From NCBI GenBank assembly GCA_013396995.1, contig VWZP01003807.1, positions 62,001-126,000 of the forward strand: DNA of 64,000 bases. The letters run 5' to 3'. The notes below the pieces were generated by a model. It did no database searches. It was given only the letters and a program-made list of their open reading frames with translations, and was not told where the DNA came from. Positions 39,801 through 51,963 of this stretch are shown piece by piece. A program made the position numbers and the translations under genes. This DNA comes from Dicaeum eximium. Its lineage: Eukaryota; Chordata; Aves; Passeriformes; Dicaeidae. The number at the start of each line of letters is the position of its first letter. Positions within the stretch are counted from its first letter, which is position 1.

Positions 39801-42729
39801 TTAAAACTGAATATTCTTGTTTTCTGGGTTCAGTTGGGCATCTTATTTGCATTCTGACTGTCCATTAGTAGGAGACTTGGCAACTTTGTTAATGTACTGC
39901 ACACACACACAAACAAACAAATGCATGTTTCTCAATGCTCATATTTTCACTAAAGCAACTTTAGGTGCACAATCAGTGACAAAGCTCAGGTAATGCTCAA
40001 TCTTGACGAACGTGTGAAACAACGTGGAGTGTAACACATAGTACACTTTCCTCAGAGTTGAAGCAAGGCTAAAACCCACAGATCTGCAGGTTGGGACACA
40101 GACAAGTGAAGTTCTGAAATTTCACAATTGTGGTAACGATTATTAAATTTGAGGTTCTTGATTCAAGATAATGGTTGATTCAGATTTAACCTGTTTTGAG
40201 TGTTTGGAGGAATACTCCAAAAGATATTCTATTATAAAGTCTGGGGGGTTTTCTCTAAACTTTTTGTAATTTTACTCTGAAATTAGTATTCACTTGGTAA
40301 TTTTCTTTGTGACAGCACACACACTGTGGTAATGCTAATAGCTCTTAAAATTAATCATAAATGTTTTAATAGCAAGTACTGAAAATAACCATAAAATAGA
40401 GCTACATTCTTTGCATTTAAATTAACTGACATTTTCTTTAAAAGCACTGTTTTTTTTTTTAATTTATAAATATGCCCTCAATATCTCTTTGTTCTAAAAT
40501 ATGCAGAAGATGTTTATTTACAAACACCAAACCATTAAGTATTTGGTCCTTGGGGACATGTTTGTAGATTGACAAAATCATTCTTAATTTACCCAATTTT
40601 GAATGCATAATTTAGCGTGACATTTTTTGATGAAATTCTTGGTGGTGACAAAAAAAAATATTTCCCATATCCCTCTTCAAAAAAGTAGATAATCCCTTTA
40701 TTTTTCTCTCTTTTTTTTTCCTCATTTAAATCTACGTCATTATTGTTCTCCCATTAATCCCGAGTAGCTAAAAGCTGGGATTTTTTTTTCCTTTATTCAT
40801 AAGGTAATACATTTTGAAGGGATAGTGAAATATAATACTCTTGCCCCCCAGGGAAGATTATAAACAAAATGGAAGAGCTCAATTACTTTGTCTCAGCCAT
40901 TTTTCTTAAGGTGTTAATTTGCCAAAGCATTTCTGAATTATTTCATATACTTTGAGTATTGTATTCTGGTATTGGATAAGTTTTTATGAAGAGCTTTAAA
41001 TATATCACTAGTAAATGTTTACTCAGTGTTTTGTGTTTGATCTTTTTTGTACAATCCTTATACCAAAGCTGGAATTTATTTTCAATGACTACATATAAAT
41101 GCAACACACGCTCTGTGTCCTAACAGATGCCATCTGTAAAAGCATTTACTTTAAATTAGTGGAATAAGTAATCAAAAGGGCTTTGTACTTAATGCAGAAC
41201 TTTTGGTGACTATTAAATACTCATTAGAGGGTGTTTTTGCTGTATGACTGTCAAAATCAGCAGGACGTTTATGTTAGATTTCCTGAGTGGGTCAAGATTG
41301 AATATGATTTTACAACTTAAATAACATAAATGAATGCAGGTTATTTCAGAATCTCCAGATGTTCCTTAAACTCCCTGCCCCTAAGCAAAACTTACAGCCA
41401 ATTTAAATTTTGCAGCAATATTACAGTGCAGATTTTTGCTTCAAACACTTAACAACTCTCTTGCTACATTCTGGTCATTTGTGTATTAACCATCACAAAT
41501 GAAAAAGATGAATGTTATTATATTGGGAGTTTCTATCTTTAAAACATGCATTAATATATTGTTTAGATTAGTCTATCAAAAAAAGGCTTTTGGTGGGACA
41601 AGAGTTCTTTTCAAAAGTTTCTTACAAAATCTTCATAAATGTTCCTAACAAAATCAGGTTTTCTGTCCATGTTTCAGATGTCTTGACTAGTCTTAACTGA
41701 ACTTAATTTAAAAACTAGGTTACTGCTGAAAGCATGTTCTAAAGGTAAATAGATGCTTGTAAGTTAGCTGTACAGGCATAAGAATTTTCAATATCATAAT
41801 AAAGACTTCTACATTCTTATATAAAATTTATGATAAAATGACTTCTTTTTCAGTAAAAGGTACATCTACTTGTTAGTTGTTGGGGTTTTTTTACGTTGTA
41901 GATACTTATCCTAATTTCAACCTTTGAAGATGGGAAAATTTGTCAGTAAGAAAGCATTAAATGTGGATCAAGACCCAACTTAGAAAGTGTAGTAAAACCT
42001 GCTTAAAAGCAGCCTGTAAGCAATACACTTTTCTAGACAAACTTTCACTGGAAAAAAACAATTCAGAAGCTTTGCAGTCATAAGACAAAATGGCCTGATC
42101 AAAACTATATTTGATTACCCAAACTCCAGTATAATAGCTTCAAAAAAATTCAGCTTTTTATAATAAAAATCAGTTTTTAATAATTTAGCTCCAAGACAAG
42201 ATGAAGAATTCATGACAAAAAGAAAATAAGCAAGAGAGAGAATACCATAGACTATTAACCCTGGTCCCTATATCAGTTGCAGGTATTGGGTCCCAGATGA
42301 GGACCTGCAGGAATAGCTCCCACAATCTTCATTAAAGTATCACTGTTTAAGATATGTAAGAAGTCTTCCAACTAGATATTCAAGAGATTCAATCATGAAG
42401 TTTAACTATGGTTTCTTTTAACTAGTGAATGCAAAGAATAATTAAGTCTGTGGAAGTGATGAAGACAAGTCAGTCCACCCTAATTTCTGCCTACATATTT
42501 TAGGATAGCCAATGTCCACATTTGTTTCTCTTCATTAGGAACCTAGCATAACTCAGTTTGGAGCCAACCTTCTGCTAACAGCATAGTTAGGCCAGATTTT
42601 GAGGGTTTTACCCAGTTCTGAAAATATGTAATTATAGAATCAATATGATCTCTCCAGGCAATGTGTCTTTTTCTTAACCTGTTCCTGTGAAAAATGCTTG
42701 TCCTATCCATCCTGAATGAACCTCTTTGG
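36853..42729. other. AT-rich non-coding DNA without recognised repeats
   Basis: Nearly 6 kb contains no transposon I recognise and no credible gene. Short frames at 36899-37129, 37466-37663 and 37786-37986 lack motifs. A brief (CA)n/(CAAA)n run lies at 39899-39921. The interval is rich in TAAT/ATTA motifs, which are expected from its base composition. It may contain conserved non-coding elements, but sequence alone cannot show that. Confidence 0.45.
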
Positions 42730-42730
42730 T

Positions 42731-43519
42731 TTATTTATGCCTGTCGTCCCTCATCCTGTAACAATGAACCACCATGAGGAGTGAAATTGTCCTCACAGTC
42801 ACCTTCTTCAGAGGGGTGGCTGTGAGGTGCCCCAAAGCCATTGCTGCACCAGGCTGTACAAACCTCACTGTCCCAACCTTTCCTTGTGGGGCAGGTACTC
42901 CAGTCTTATTACCTTGTTGTTTTTCCACTAAACTTACTACAGTATGTTGATGTCTTTCTGTACTGGGGGTTTCAAACTGCACATAGCATGTGTGAGTGCT
43001 AGATGAGGCAGATAAAAATTTTCTTTGCTCTCCTAGTGATGCTCTTGCTGATGCAGCCTCAGATGTTTTTCCTGTCAGGGCTTGCTGAAGGTTCCTGCAT
43101 GGCTCACTGTACTCAATGCCCATTCCCCACATCTGTTCTTCTCAGTCCATCCCAATCCTGATTCTTTTTCTAAGCTCTGTGAGTTCTGATTTAAACATTC
43201 AAAAATATCCCAACCTTCCTCCAAAAGAATCCAAACCAAATGAAAGTAATGCTACAGACCTAACAATTTGCCATATAAACCATGGATGGCTACATTCTTC
43301 TATTCTAGAAAAATCCATACTTCATTCTAACCAGGTTATCCATCTGACTAGAAAAAGAGAACATGCAACACTCATTTTTAAGGCACTCAGACTGACCCCT
43401 ACATTAAAAAAGAGTCCTAGAGGCACTGGGTTATTTTTACTTATGGTTCCAGGACATTTGTTACTAGAGGATTTAAACTTTGTAGCTAAGTCTTTCTGTT
43501 TAAAAGGTAATGAAGGAAT
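42731..43519 (-). pseudogene. Candidate decayed coding sequence, unrecognised
   Basis: One minus-strand frame runs for 263 codons and is broken only by three TGA codons (complement of 43322-43324, 43199-43201 and 43142-43144). The last 133 codons (43132 down to 42731) are fully open. At this base composition far more stops, including TAA and TAG, would be expected. The peptide looks like ordinary soluble protein, with blocks such as 'KFKSSSNKCPGTISKN', 'GKTSEAASARASLGEQRK' and 'STHTCYVQFETPSTERHQH'. The terminal TAA overlaps an AATAAA hexamer (complement of 42730-42735). Protein-like text also appears in other minus frames, for example 'VAKPDEMNFCDSSFRDAH' near 43600, suggesting indels. A retropseudogene or a decayed gene is likely. 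I do not recognise the parent. The plus strand is also open at 43116-43748. Confidence 0.45.
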
Positions 43520-43748
43520 TTATGAGAAATCAAATAAGAAGTTTGTCCCAGGGGCAGACTCAGTGTGCGTCTCTAAAACTAGAATCACAAAAGTTCATTT
43601 CATCTGGTTTAGCTACTTCAAGTTGCTCAGATTTCAACCATGTACTACTGCTGCACATATATCTGCTGCTGAACAAAATAACAGAAACAAAGAAAACATC
43701 TTTAATCAAATAAAATGTATTCTTTTTAATACAATTAAAAGCAAATGA

Positions 43749-46007
43749 AGCACAGAATCTATTTCAATTAGTGTCAGTTGTAGAAGATTTTGCACCAGCT
43801 CCTAACTGCTTTCTAAATGTCTGTCCTAACTATCACGTTATAAGATACTTTGTGGAAAACACATAAAAACCACAGTATTCATCCTGGACACTGATAGTGG
43901 CTGATTAATTGAAACAGTTTGTGGAAGATTATAATTTTTTCATTCCCTGTGAAACAGACACTTGCAATGGAGAGTAAAGTCATCTTGTTGCTGTATTTTT
44001 TTCCTTTTTTCCTCCAACAGTCCTTTCTTGCCTCTCTATACTTGTTTTGTAAAAAAATAAAAGGAACCAACAAGAAATAATTTCCTTAAATATTTATGAT
44101 TGCTTTGACCACATATTAAGCCTTTTCAACTCAATTTAAAGGAAATTCTTTCCCTCACTCATGAGGCCATTAAGAATAACAGGCTCTATTTCTTTGGTTT
44201 TTGCTGTTAATGCTGGGGTCTGAAGAAAAACCGTCCCCACTGAACCAAGACAATAGCAAATTAGTGACTTTTAAGTTGCTGGTCAGTGCACAGACGAGTC
44301 AGACTTGAAGTATGCCACTGAAGTATCCTTTAGAAAATAGAATGTTTCCATAAACATAGAGACAGGAGCTCTCTGTGGAATATGCATGGAGATATTACAT
44401 AGTCAGATGTAAAAGGACCTTTTATGAAAAGTGAGAGTTTTAATTCCTTTAAGTTCATCTAGGACTAAAACTTGACGAGGCCTAAATACCCTTAAAGCTC
44501 AAAACACAAGACAAAAATGTTGTCAGTAGTACACAAAACTTAGGTTGTGTGGTGGTGGTGGTTTTGATTTTTTTTTTTAATTTTATTTTTATTTCCCAAT
44601 TAAATGATTTTGAAAATCCATTTTTTTTGCAGTCAATACAGTATACTGTTAAAAAACACATTTTAAAAAATATTTATCAAGGAGTCTACTGCTAAATGGA
44701 CAGTTTAATGTTCCCCTCTAACATATTTCGATTTCTCTTCAAATAAAATGATGCTCAAATATGGAGGAATAAGAAAAATTAATTTGTTTTATCAAAAAAC
44801 TGTAATTGCCTGTCTCGTTGAGCTGAGTTTTAAGTCTTATATTAGATAACATCAAGTTTGGTCTGTGCACTAATTAGTACCTGTTTACCTGAAGATTTCA
44901 ACTGATATTTTAAAAATCCTACAGCTACTTGTATATGCATGTTTATTTCAATGTAAGAGTAATTTGTTGAAAGGGAATTTTATTTGAGCTCCTGTAAAGA
45001 AGGGTCATAAGAAACAGAAATAAATAAATAAATTTTGAAATAGAAGACACCTTTCTGTACAGATTTTAGCACCAAGTTACTTTGATTGACATATTTATTT
45101 GTGTGTAGATAATGCCTTGCAAAATGGCATAATGCAAATATTTTGCACTAAGTAAATATTTTTTTATTTGAGTTACATACAGTCAACAGGAAAACATACT
45201 GGATGTAAAGAAAAATGGGAAAACTGAAAGCAAACACCTTTTTTTTTGCATAAATTTTCTCCATATTAAGTCTATTAAACTATTTTGGTTTGGTTTGTTT
45301 TTTCCCTTCTTCAGAGCTAGCATGTAAGTTTGAGTTGATCTTTTTGGGCTGTGTGTCAGAGCACATGTTATCTGAATGAGAACTTTGAAAGAAAAACAAC
45401 TTTTATATTTCTAAATTGTCCACATGTGTGGGTTTTTTTATTATTAGTTATTGTCATTTTTTTACCTGCTTTAAGAGGTAAAAAGAGAGGTTATTTTCTG
45501 AAATATAAATGTTGTCCTATTCAATTTGTCCTGCATTGGTAAAAGTAAGTCACTGCAAAATTGAGCCCTATTATAGCCTGAATATTTTGTCAAATACAGG
45601 GTACAGGTGGCCAGTCTACACATATTTTTCAAAAGTAGACGAGGTCACTTCTGTGCAGGGCAAGCGTTTGTAGAAAGCATTTCCTTTTCCTGAAAGTGAG
45701 ATTTAACTGCTAGTTGTCAAAAGTATCATTGCCAGATGAAAAATAACTTCAATAACCTCCCTCCAACTTCCCTCATCTACATTTTTTAATGTTAAATTTG
45801 TATTCCAGGGTAATAATGAGAAATTATGTGGAAGTGCCATGTTTGGACAGTTTAAATGGTCCTTTATATTTCCTTAGGTTGCAGTTTTTAGTTCTGAGAC
45901 TCCATTGAGTTCACCTATTAGAGCAAGGAAATCTCCACACACAAAAAAAGAGGAGATGAATAAATTATTTAATATTTCTTGGGGCTCCCAAGACACATGG
46001 TGGTGAA
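43749..46007. other. AT-rich non-coding DNA
   Basis: No gene or repeat family is recognised. Poly-T and GGT-repeat stretches occur near 44548-44580. Confidence 0.5.
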
Positions 46008-46032
46008 GATGATGATGATAATGATGATGATG
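46008..46032. repeat. (GAT)n trinucleotide repeat
   Basis: About eight GAT units with one interruption. It is a short trinucleotide microsatellite. Confidence 0.9.
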
Positions 46033-47122
46033 GTTGCATATCCTATTTCAAGAATGCTGTTGAGCTTTGTTTTTAAGGTTTAGTAAATACCATGCACTCA
46101 GTAGACACAATGATGGCAGAAAAAAAAATTCTCCTTATGTATTTAGGTCTTCTCCTCTGTCTGCTTGTATCTACTTTAATTTTTTTCATTCTCAGATATT
46201 TCTCCAGAAAACTTATCATCCCTATTTTTTAATATTTTCACTGAATATATTAGGGAAAGAAAGAAAGAAAGATTTTTAAAGGTTATTCTGACTGGTTTAG
46301 CCAAATGTTGCCTCATACTTTAGTGACTTATACTTAGACTTCACTATCAGTTTGCAAAGTATCCTTAGATGGGTAGAATTGGCATGACTATGACTCATTT
46401 AATACAAATCCCTCAGGGACAAATTTAAAGAAAAAGATTAAGCAGGAGGTATCAGGCCATAGCCAAGTAAGAGAACACTATGATACAGGTCTGATCAAAG
46501 GTGAAAATATTTGTTAAATAATTCAGTTTGAATAACTGATTTATAAAATTCCCTGAATAGAGGTTCAGTAGCCTCCTGTATCAGTAAACCAGCTTGATTA
46601 ATCAAGTACAGGCTCACAAATGCACACTTTTTATTTTCCCTTCTGAAAGGCAGAGGGTTTCCTTGGCTGTTCTTAGTTAAATTCAAGAAAATTATTAAGT
46701 GAAATTCAAGAGATTTTTATTTATTTGATGGAATTAATTTATTAGTTTATTAGTTCTTTTATTAGGACGTTCCTTTTTTAAAAAAGACTCTTTGTAAAGT
46801 TTAGTAGGTAAGTAGAAAAAGATATTAACTTTGCATCAGCTTTTAATTATTTGGGGCATTACAGTCCTCTTAAACTTCTGTTTAATGTATAATATTGTGT
46901 CATACATATGTCTACCTATATTTAAAAAAGTTAATCAATTAACTTTTATCATCGAAGTGTGGTTAAGATGCATTTATTTAATAAGTAGGATTTATTTTAG
47001 CTCCTCTGGTTCTACTTTTTTATTAAGCTTTTTCAAGGATAAGAAATAGAGAAGTCAAAAGGAAATAAATTCTTGAAATGTGTCATAATAAAGAACTACA
47101 CAGAGTTCTTCATGTGTAACTG
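46033..47122. other. AT-rich non-coding DNA
   Basis: No gene or repeat family is recognised before the CR1 3' end at 47123. Confidence 0.5.
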
Positions 47123-47535
47123 TCATAGAACCATATAATCATAGAATCATTAAGGTTAGAAAAGATCTCCAAAACTGAGTCCAATCATTAACCTGACACT
47201 GCCTAGTCCAGAACAAAACCATATTCCCAACTGCTACATCTCATAAGTACCTCCAGGGACTCCACCTCTTTCCTGAGTAGTCTGTTCATTGTTGTCAGTG
47301 CTTGACAACCCATTCAGTAAATAAATTTTTCCTAATATCCAATCTAAACCTCCTCTGGTACTGTTTGAGGTTGTTTGCTTTTATTCTTTCACTTGTGACT
47401 TGAGAGAAGAGACTGACCCCAGGTGGCCACATTCTCCTTTAATTGTAGAGAGCAGTAGAGCTTCCCCTGAGCCTCCTTTTGTCCAAGCTAAACAACGCCA
47501 GCTCCTTCAGCCACTCCTCATAACGCCTGCTCTTG
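47123..47535 (-). mobile_element. CR1 LINE 3' end, minus strand
   Basis: The plus strand starts with a CR1 tail in complement ('ATCATAGAATCATTAAGG'), then passes through 'GAGTCCAATCATTAACC', 'TAAATTTTTCCTAATATCC' and 'CCTGAGCCTCCTTTTGTCC'. This is the antisense of the CR1 3' UTR and the end of ORF2. Homology stops near 47535, giving a 5'-truncated copy of about 410 bp. Wording and tail group it with the older element at 36676 rather than with the copy at 34762. It abuts the ERV-like segment that follows. Confidence 0.92.
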
Positions 47536-47885
47536 GTCACATGGGAAGACAAAATGTCATAGCTCCAGAAGTCCGCCGTTCAGCCTTCTTCCCTTCTCCT
47601 CATATGCTGAGCATGGTGCCCCATGGCATGAAATATCCCTCTGGTCAGCTGGAGTCAGCTGTCCTGGCTCTGTCCCCTCCCAACTCCTTGTGCACCCCCA
47701 GCCTGCTCACTGGAGGGATGAGAGGCACAAAAAGGCTTGACTGTGCAAGCACTGCTCAACAAAATCTAAAGTAGGTTTAACAACACTGTTTTCATCACAG
47801 ATCCAAAACGTGGCTCCCTACCACGTACTATGATGAAAATTGACTATACCCCATCCAAAATCAGTACACTTGATCTTATCTCATT
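47536..47885. mobile_element. Probable avian endogenous retrovirus fragment
   Basis: The segment is GC-richer than its flanks. It contains blocks I associate with the 3' internal part of avian ERVs, including 'TATGCTGAGCATGGTG', 'GTCAGCTGTCCTGGCTC', 'CTCCTTGTGCACCCCCAGCC' and 'AACACTGTTTTCATCAC'. It is an old, partial and non-functional copy. I see no LTR boundary, no primer-binding site and no intact gene; the 124-codon plus frame at 47400-47774 straddles this segment and the CR1. The family match is from memory and orientation is uncertain. Confidence 0.5.
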
Positions 47886-50800
47886 TTATCAGTCTCCAGG
47901 AAAAGAAAAGTAACATATGCAACAGATATAAGTTACACTTCAATGGTATAGATGTTATTCACATATTTGTATGATGTATTGAACTCTCAATCCCTTTTTT
48001 GATTAACATAACTTTTGAATTCCAGAGTAGCTACTCACACTTGATAATTTTATATTCACTTTCTAAAAGTGCTCTCTAGCATTAGGCTAAAATTGGATGC
48101 ATTTTATTTCCTTTGCCTTTATGTAAATTAATTGGTTCATTATGTTTTTCCTAAAGAGAAAGAACAAATGGATATCAATTACGAAAATAATAACTTCTTT
48201 CATAATTAAGATTGAAATTCAAAAATATTTCATTCTTGAACTACTCTCCCTAGGTTCTAAATATTTTCTCTGTGGCACAGAAAAATTAGTAGTCCTGAGT
48301 TACAAACCAGGTAGTTTTGCCATGAAGACAAAGAAAGTGTTTGGGCTTTCTGTATTACTCTATATTTTATGTGAAGACTATTTTCAGCCTAATGCTGGTA
48401 AGATAAAATTTTCTTCCTTTAAAAGATTCTATATAGCTACAACTGCTCACCTATAATTTTATTTTCTGCTTGATTATTTGTGGATTTAATTCAATGTCTG
48501 GCTTAAATCAGTTTTACTTCAAGTTCCTTAGATTATATTGCCATATAACTTGAAGTCAAAGTTCACTGTTCACTGCAACAATGACAGGCATCAGAAAAAA
48601 ATAAATGTCAGTTTTATAATAGAGTTGGTTTAAAATGAATGGTGAAGGTATTGTACTTAAAAAAACCTCAGGTCCAAAACTGAAGACTATATAAATGATT
48701 AACCAAAGTGGCTAATCCTCAGTTGAGTGTTGAATGGCTGTAGTATATGAAATATCATCATAACTTCCACTTCTTTTGGTAGAACGACATTCAGTTCTTC
48801 TCAGAGTATATGATACATTTGCACAATAATCTGATCAGTAGAGCTGTGAAACTGTCTCTGATATACTTTAAGTAACATACCATTTTCTTTTTTTATTCAA
48901 AACTACTCCATTCAGGAACAGATGGGTTATCACTTCTTTTTTAAGTCTTGACTAGAACATCAGCAAATTATTAATAGTATAATAATTGATCTGTCATCAG
49001 ATGGCTTAACCTTCTTAAGCTGATGGTGAAACAGATGTCTAGGTTCATAAAAACAAAACTTTTTTTTTTAATAAACCAGCTGAATGTGTTACTAGTGCCT
49101 AAACCAGGTGTATATATTAAAATACAGTGACAAAAAAAAAGAAAGAAAACAACACTGGCTATCATATAAATCTGCATTATCTTATATTTGTTTAGCTGTT
49201 GATTCATTTCTTAAAGCAAACAACCAACTATTTCCTTCCAATTGATCAGGCAGAATATTTAGGCTTCAAAAGCTGTAGCTTCATTTAGATTTTCTTTCTA
49301 AACAAAGATTTCTAAGTGTGTGTTTTAGCAGCTGTCTTGTCAGGTTTCTGAAAGAGAAAAATTAAAGCTCTACTATATTTATTCCATGTCTTCTCAGTGA
49401 GTGATCTAATACGAGAGTTAATTTTATTTTCTGTTTATCGGGAATAAGGCTTATCAAAGACGCCGTATGTAAGTAATTATGATAAACTGTCACACAGATG
49501 GTGGATAATAATGTGTAGCTGGGGAGGATAATTTCTTCCTTTTGACAAGCAAAGAGAAATGGCATTTGACTTCTCTTCAGAAATGATAACACAGTTCTTG
49601 ACAGAGATAGTCTGCTTCCATTTTCCTAAGCAAAGCGGTCTAATGTTGATAATAGTCTGTTTCAATTTACCTAAGGAAAGGAGACCTAATATTGGTAATC
49701 CACATGTCTTTGAGAGAGCTGTTCGTTGCCCTTCTTCACTTTAATGTTTTATGAGCTTTCAAATTCCAAAGTGGTTACTCTACCTTTGGGACTTCTAATT
49801 GTGGAGTTGAGCTTGGCAGGGAGGAATGGGCACTGAACTGTGTTTACATGGTTTGCATCGAGAGGAATTAGAGAATGAATATAGCTAAACTCATCTTAAC
49901 TACCGTTCAGATGCATTTCTTATATAATTTCATTCTGGAATATCTGTACAACTTGCAGATCTTTTGGGATGTTTGAACATGTTGGTATTTTCTGGACTTT
50001 ACTGATGAAGATTAATAAAAAGTGAAATTGTAGTCAGAGTGTATGGTCACATGTTCAAATTAATTTGTCTGATGGGGAGCTTGTGTCTAGTGTCTCTGGA
50101 AGGACATTAATCTCTCCCATGGTGAAGGCTGAGACAAACCTTTCAGTGACTATTTTATTCTCACTGACCCAAAGATGCCTGCTCTTGCCAAGCCAAAAAC
50201 AAGCTTCCTGAAAGTAAATGAGCAGATGTTAAGCAGGACAGGAATCTTCTCTAAGGATTTTTTGTAATGTGAATCAGAAAAGGCACTTTGAGCAACAGAG
50301 ATTCCAGAAGAAGTTGTACTAGTAACTTGAATATTTTTTCTAAGATTTTTTTACATTACTACTATTTTGAATCTCTGCTTGATTTTTTGTTCTGGGTAAG
50401 CAGGTGGTTCTGTTTTTGAAATGTATATCCAGCTTGTTGTGAAGAATTAAATTGTCAGTGTTTGATTTAACTTAAGTAAAGATATGCAGACTTTCTAAAT
50501 ATTTCCAGATTCAGAATGACTCTGATAGCTAGAGATGATTTTACCAACTCTGTAATTACCATTTATGATTCTCATCATCCTAAATGATTCTATGAAATCA
50601 CTAAGCTGCTATTTTTTGTTTCATAGTTTCATTTTCAAATACAGACTTTAGCATATATGTTGTCACTCTGGTTCTAACCATCTGTGGTTAGAAAGAAAAT
50701 TGACCTATGGGGGAGGTAGAGGCATGGAAGTAGTACAGGCAACGAAGTGAAATTCAGACATGCTGGCCCTCCATTTCTAACAATAGCCTAAGGGAAATAT

Positions 50801-51963
50801 AAAAATATAAAACCTCAAGAACACACTACTCATTCTCTCTGCTCAGTCAATTGTTTCAGGACCTCACGTTGGATTCTTGAGACTTCTTCCAGTATCTGTT
50901 TTGTTAAATTAATTTTGCCCAGGAAGTTCCATCCTCCCACTTCCAGGGGGCTTGGTGTTCAAAAGGAAAAGAAAGATGTATGGAAGAGACAAGATGGATT
51001 TTTGCAATTCATTAAATTTGCATTTATGGGTTTTTTTGTCATGGTCACTTCTGTTATAATGGTTGAGAGGAAAATATTTGAAAGAGAATTATAACATTTG
51101 CTGTGGTGAATGCTTATTCAATCAAAGGCAGTAAATCAAAGGGTGGCAAGGGTGACAATGAGAGTTGAAAAGTGTTTTGGGCCCCAGGCTGTGTGTGTAG
51201 TTCTGTACACTACGTGTAAGTTCACTAGCAAGCAGAAATTGTTAAATAAGGGCAGCAGCTAGTAGAAGGAAAAGGTTATCTTCAATGAATGGTGAGCATT
51301 ACACATTTAAATGTCAGCCTGGGCTTCAGTGAAGCTTTTGTACTCAGTGAGAGGGTTAACAAATCCCTAAGAAATACTGCTAAAAACATGAGATAAGGTG
51401 TCACTTGAGAAAAATAGACAAGTAGTTTTCTTACCAAGAAGTTAGACGGGGAACATTGAAGTGATAACACTTTAATAACAAAGAACAAACTGCCCTTCTC
51501 CATAATCTTGTTTTTATTTGTGTTGTCTGTCTACTTTCTCTCAACAAGAAATCCATGTTTTGCTAAGTCACTTCATTAATCTTTTGAGAGCAAGAATAGA
51601 AAGCTCATAGAGCACATGCTGCTGTTTCTCAGGTGTCTTGATAAGAGCCTAAGCTATTGTTTATTACTGATTCTCCAAAACTTGATACAGTCCTTGCAAC
51701 TGTCAAAAACTGAGTTATGGAAGGACTTTACAATTCACAATACAGAGTAACATAAATGATATTGTAGATTTCTGTAGATACAAACTACTCTATCATCATA
51801 TGTGGATGTGTCTTATGACAGTTGAACTCTGGCCTTCTAAAACTTGTCATAGTGTAATTAACAAGCAGAACATCCCAAAAGACAGGAGCTATATATAAAA
51901 TCAGATATTCTCGAATCTAAGCTTAAATAAGTTAAGGCATTCTAGCATGTGCTAAAGCAGATA
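47886..51963. other. AT-rich non-coding DNA
   Basis: No transposon or gene is recognised over 4 kb. Small frames (48142-48456 plus, 48971-49207 minus, 49362-49592 minus, 51282-51503 minus) have no motif support. The two phrases AGCAAAGCGGTCTAATGTTG (49631) and GGAAAGGAGACCTAATATTGG (49675) are loosely similar, as if from an old 45-bp duplication. Confidence 0.45.
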
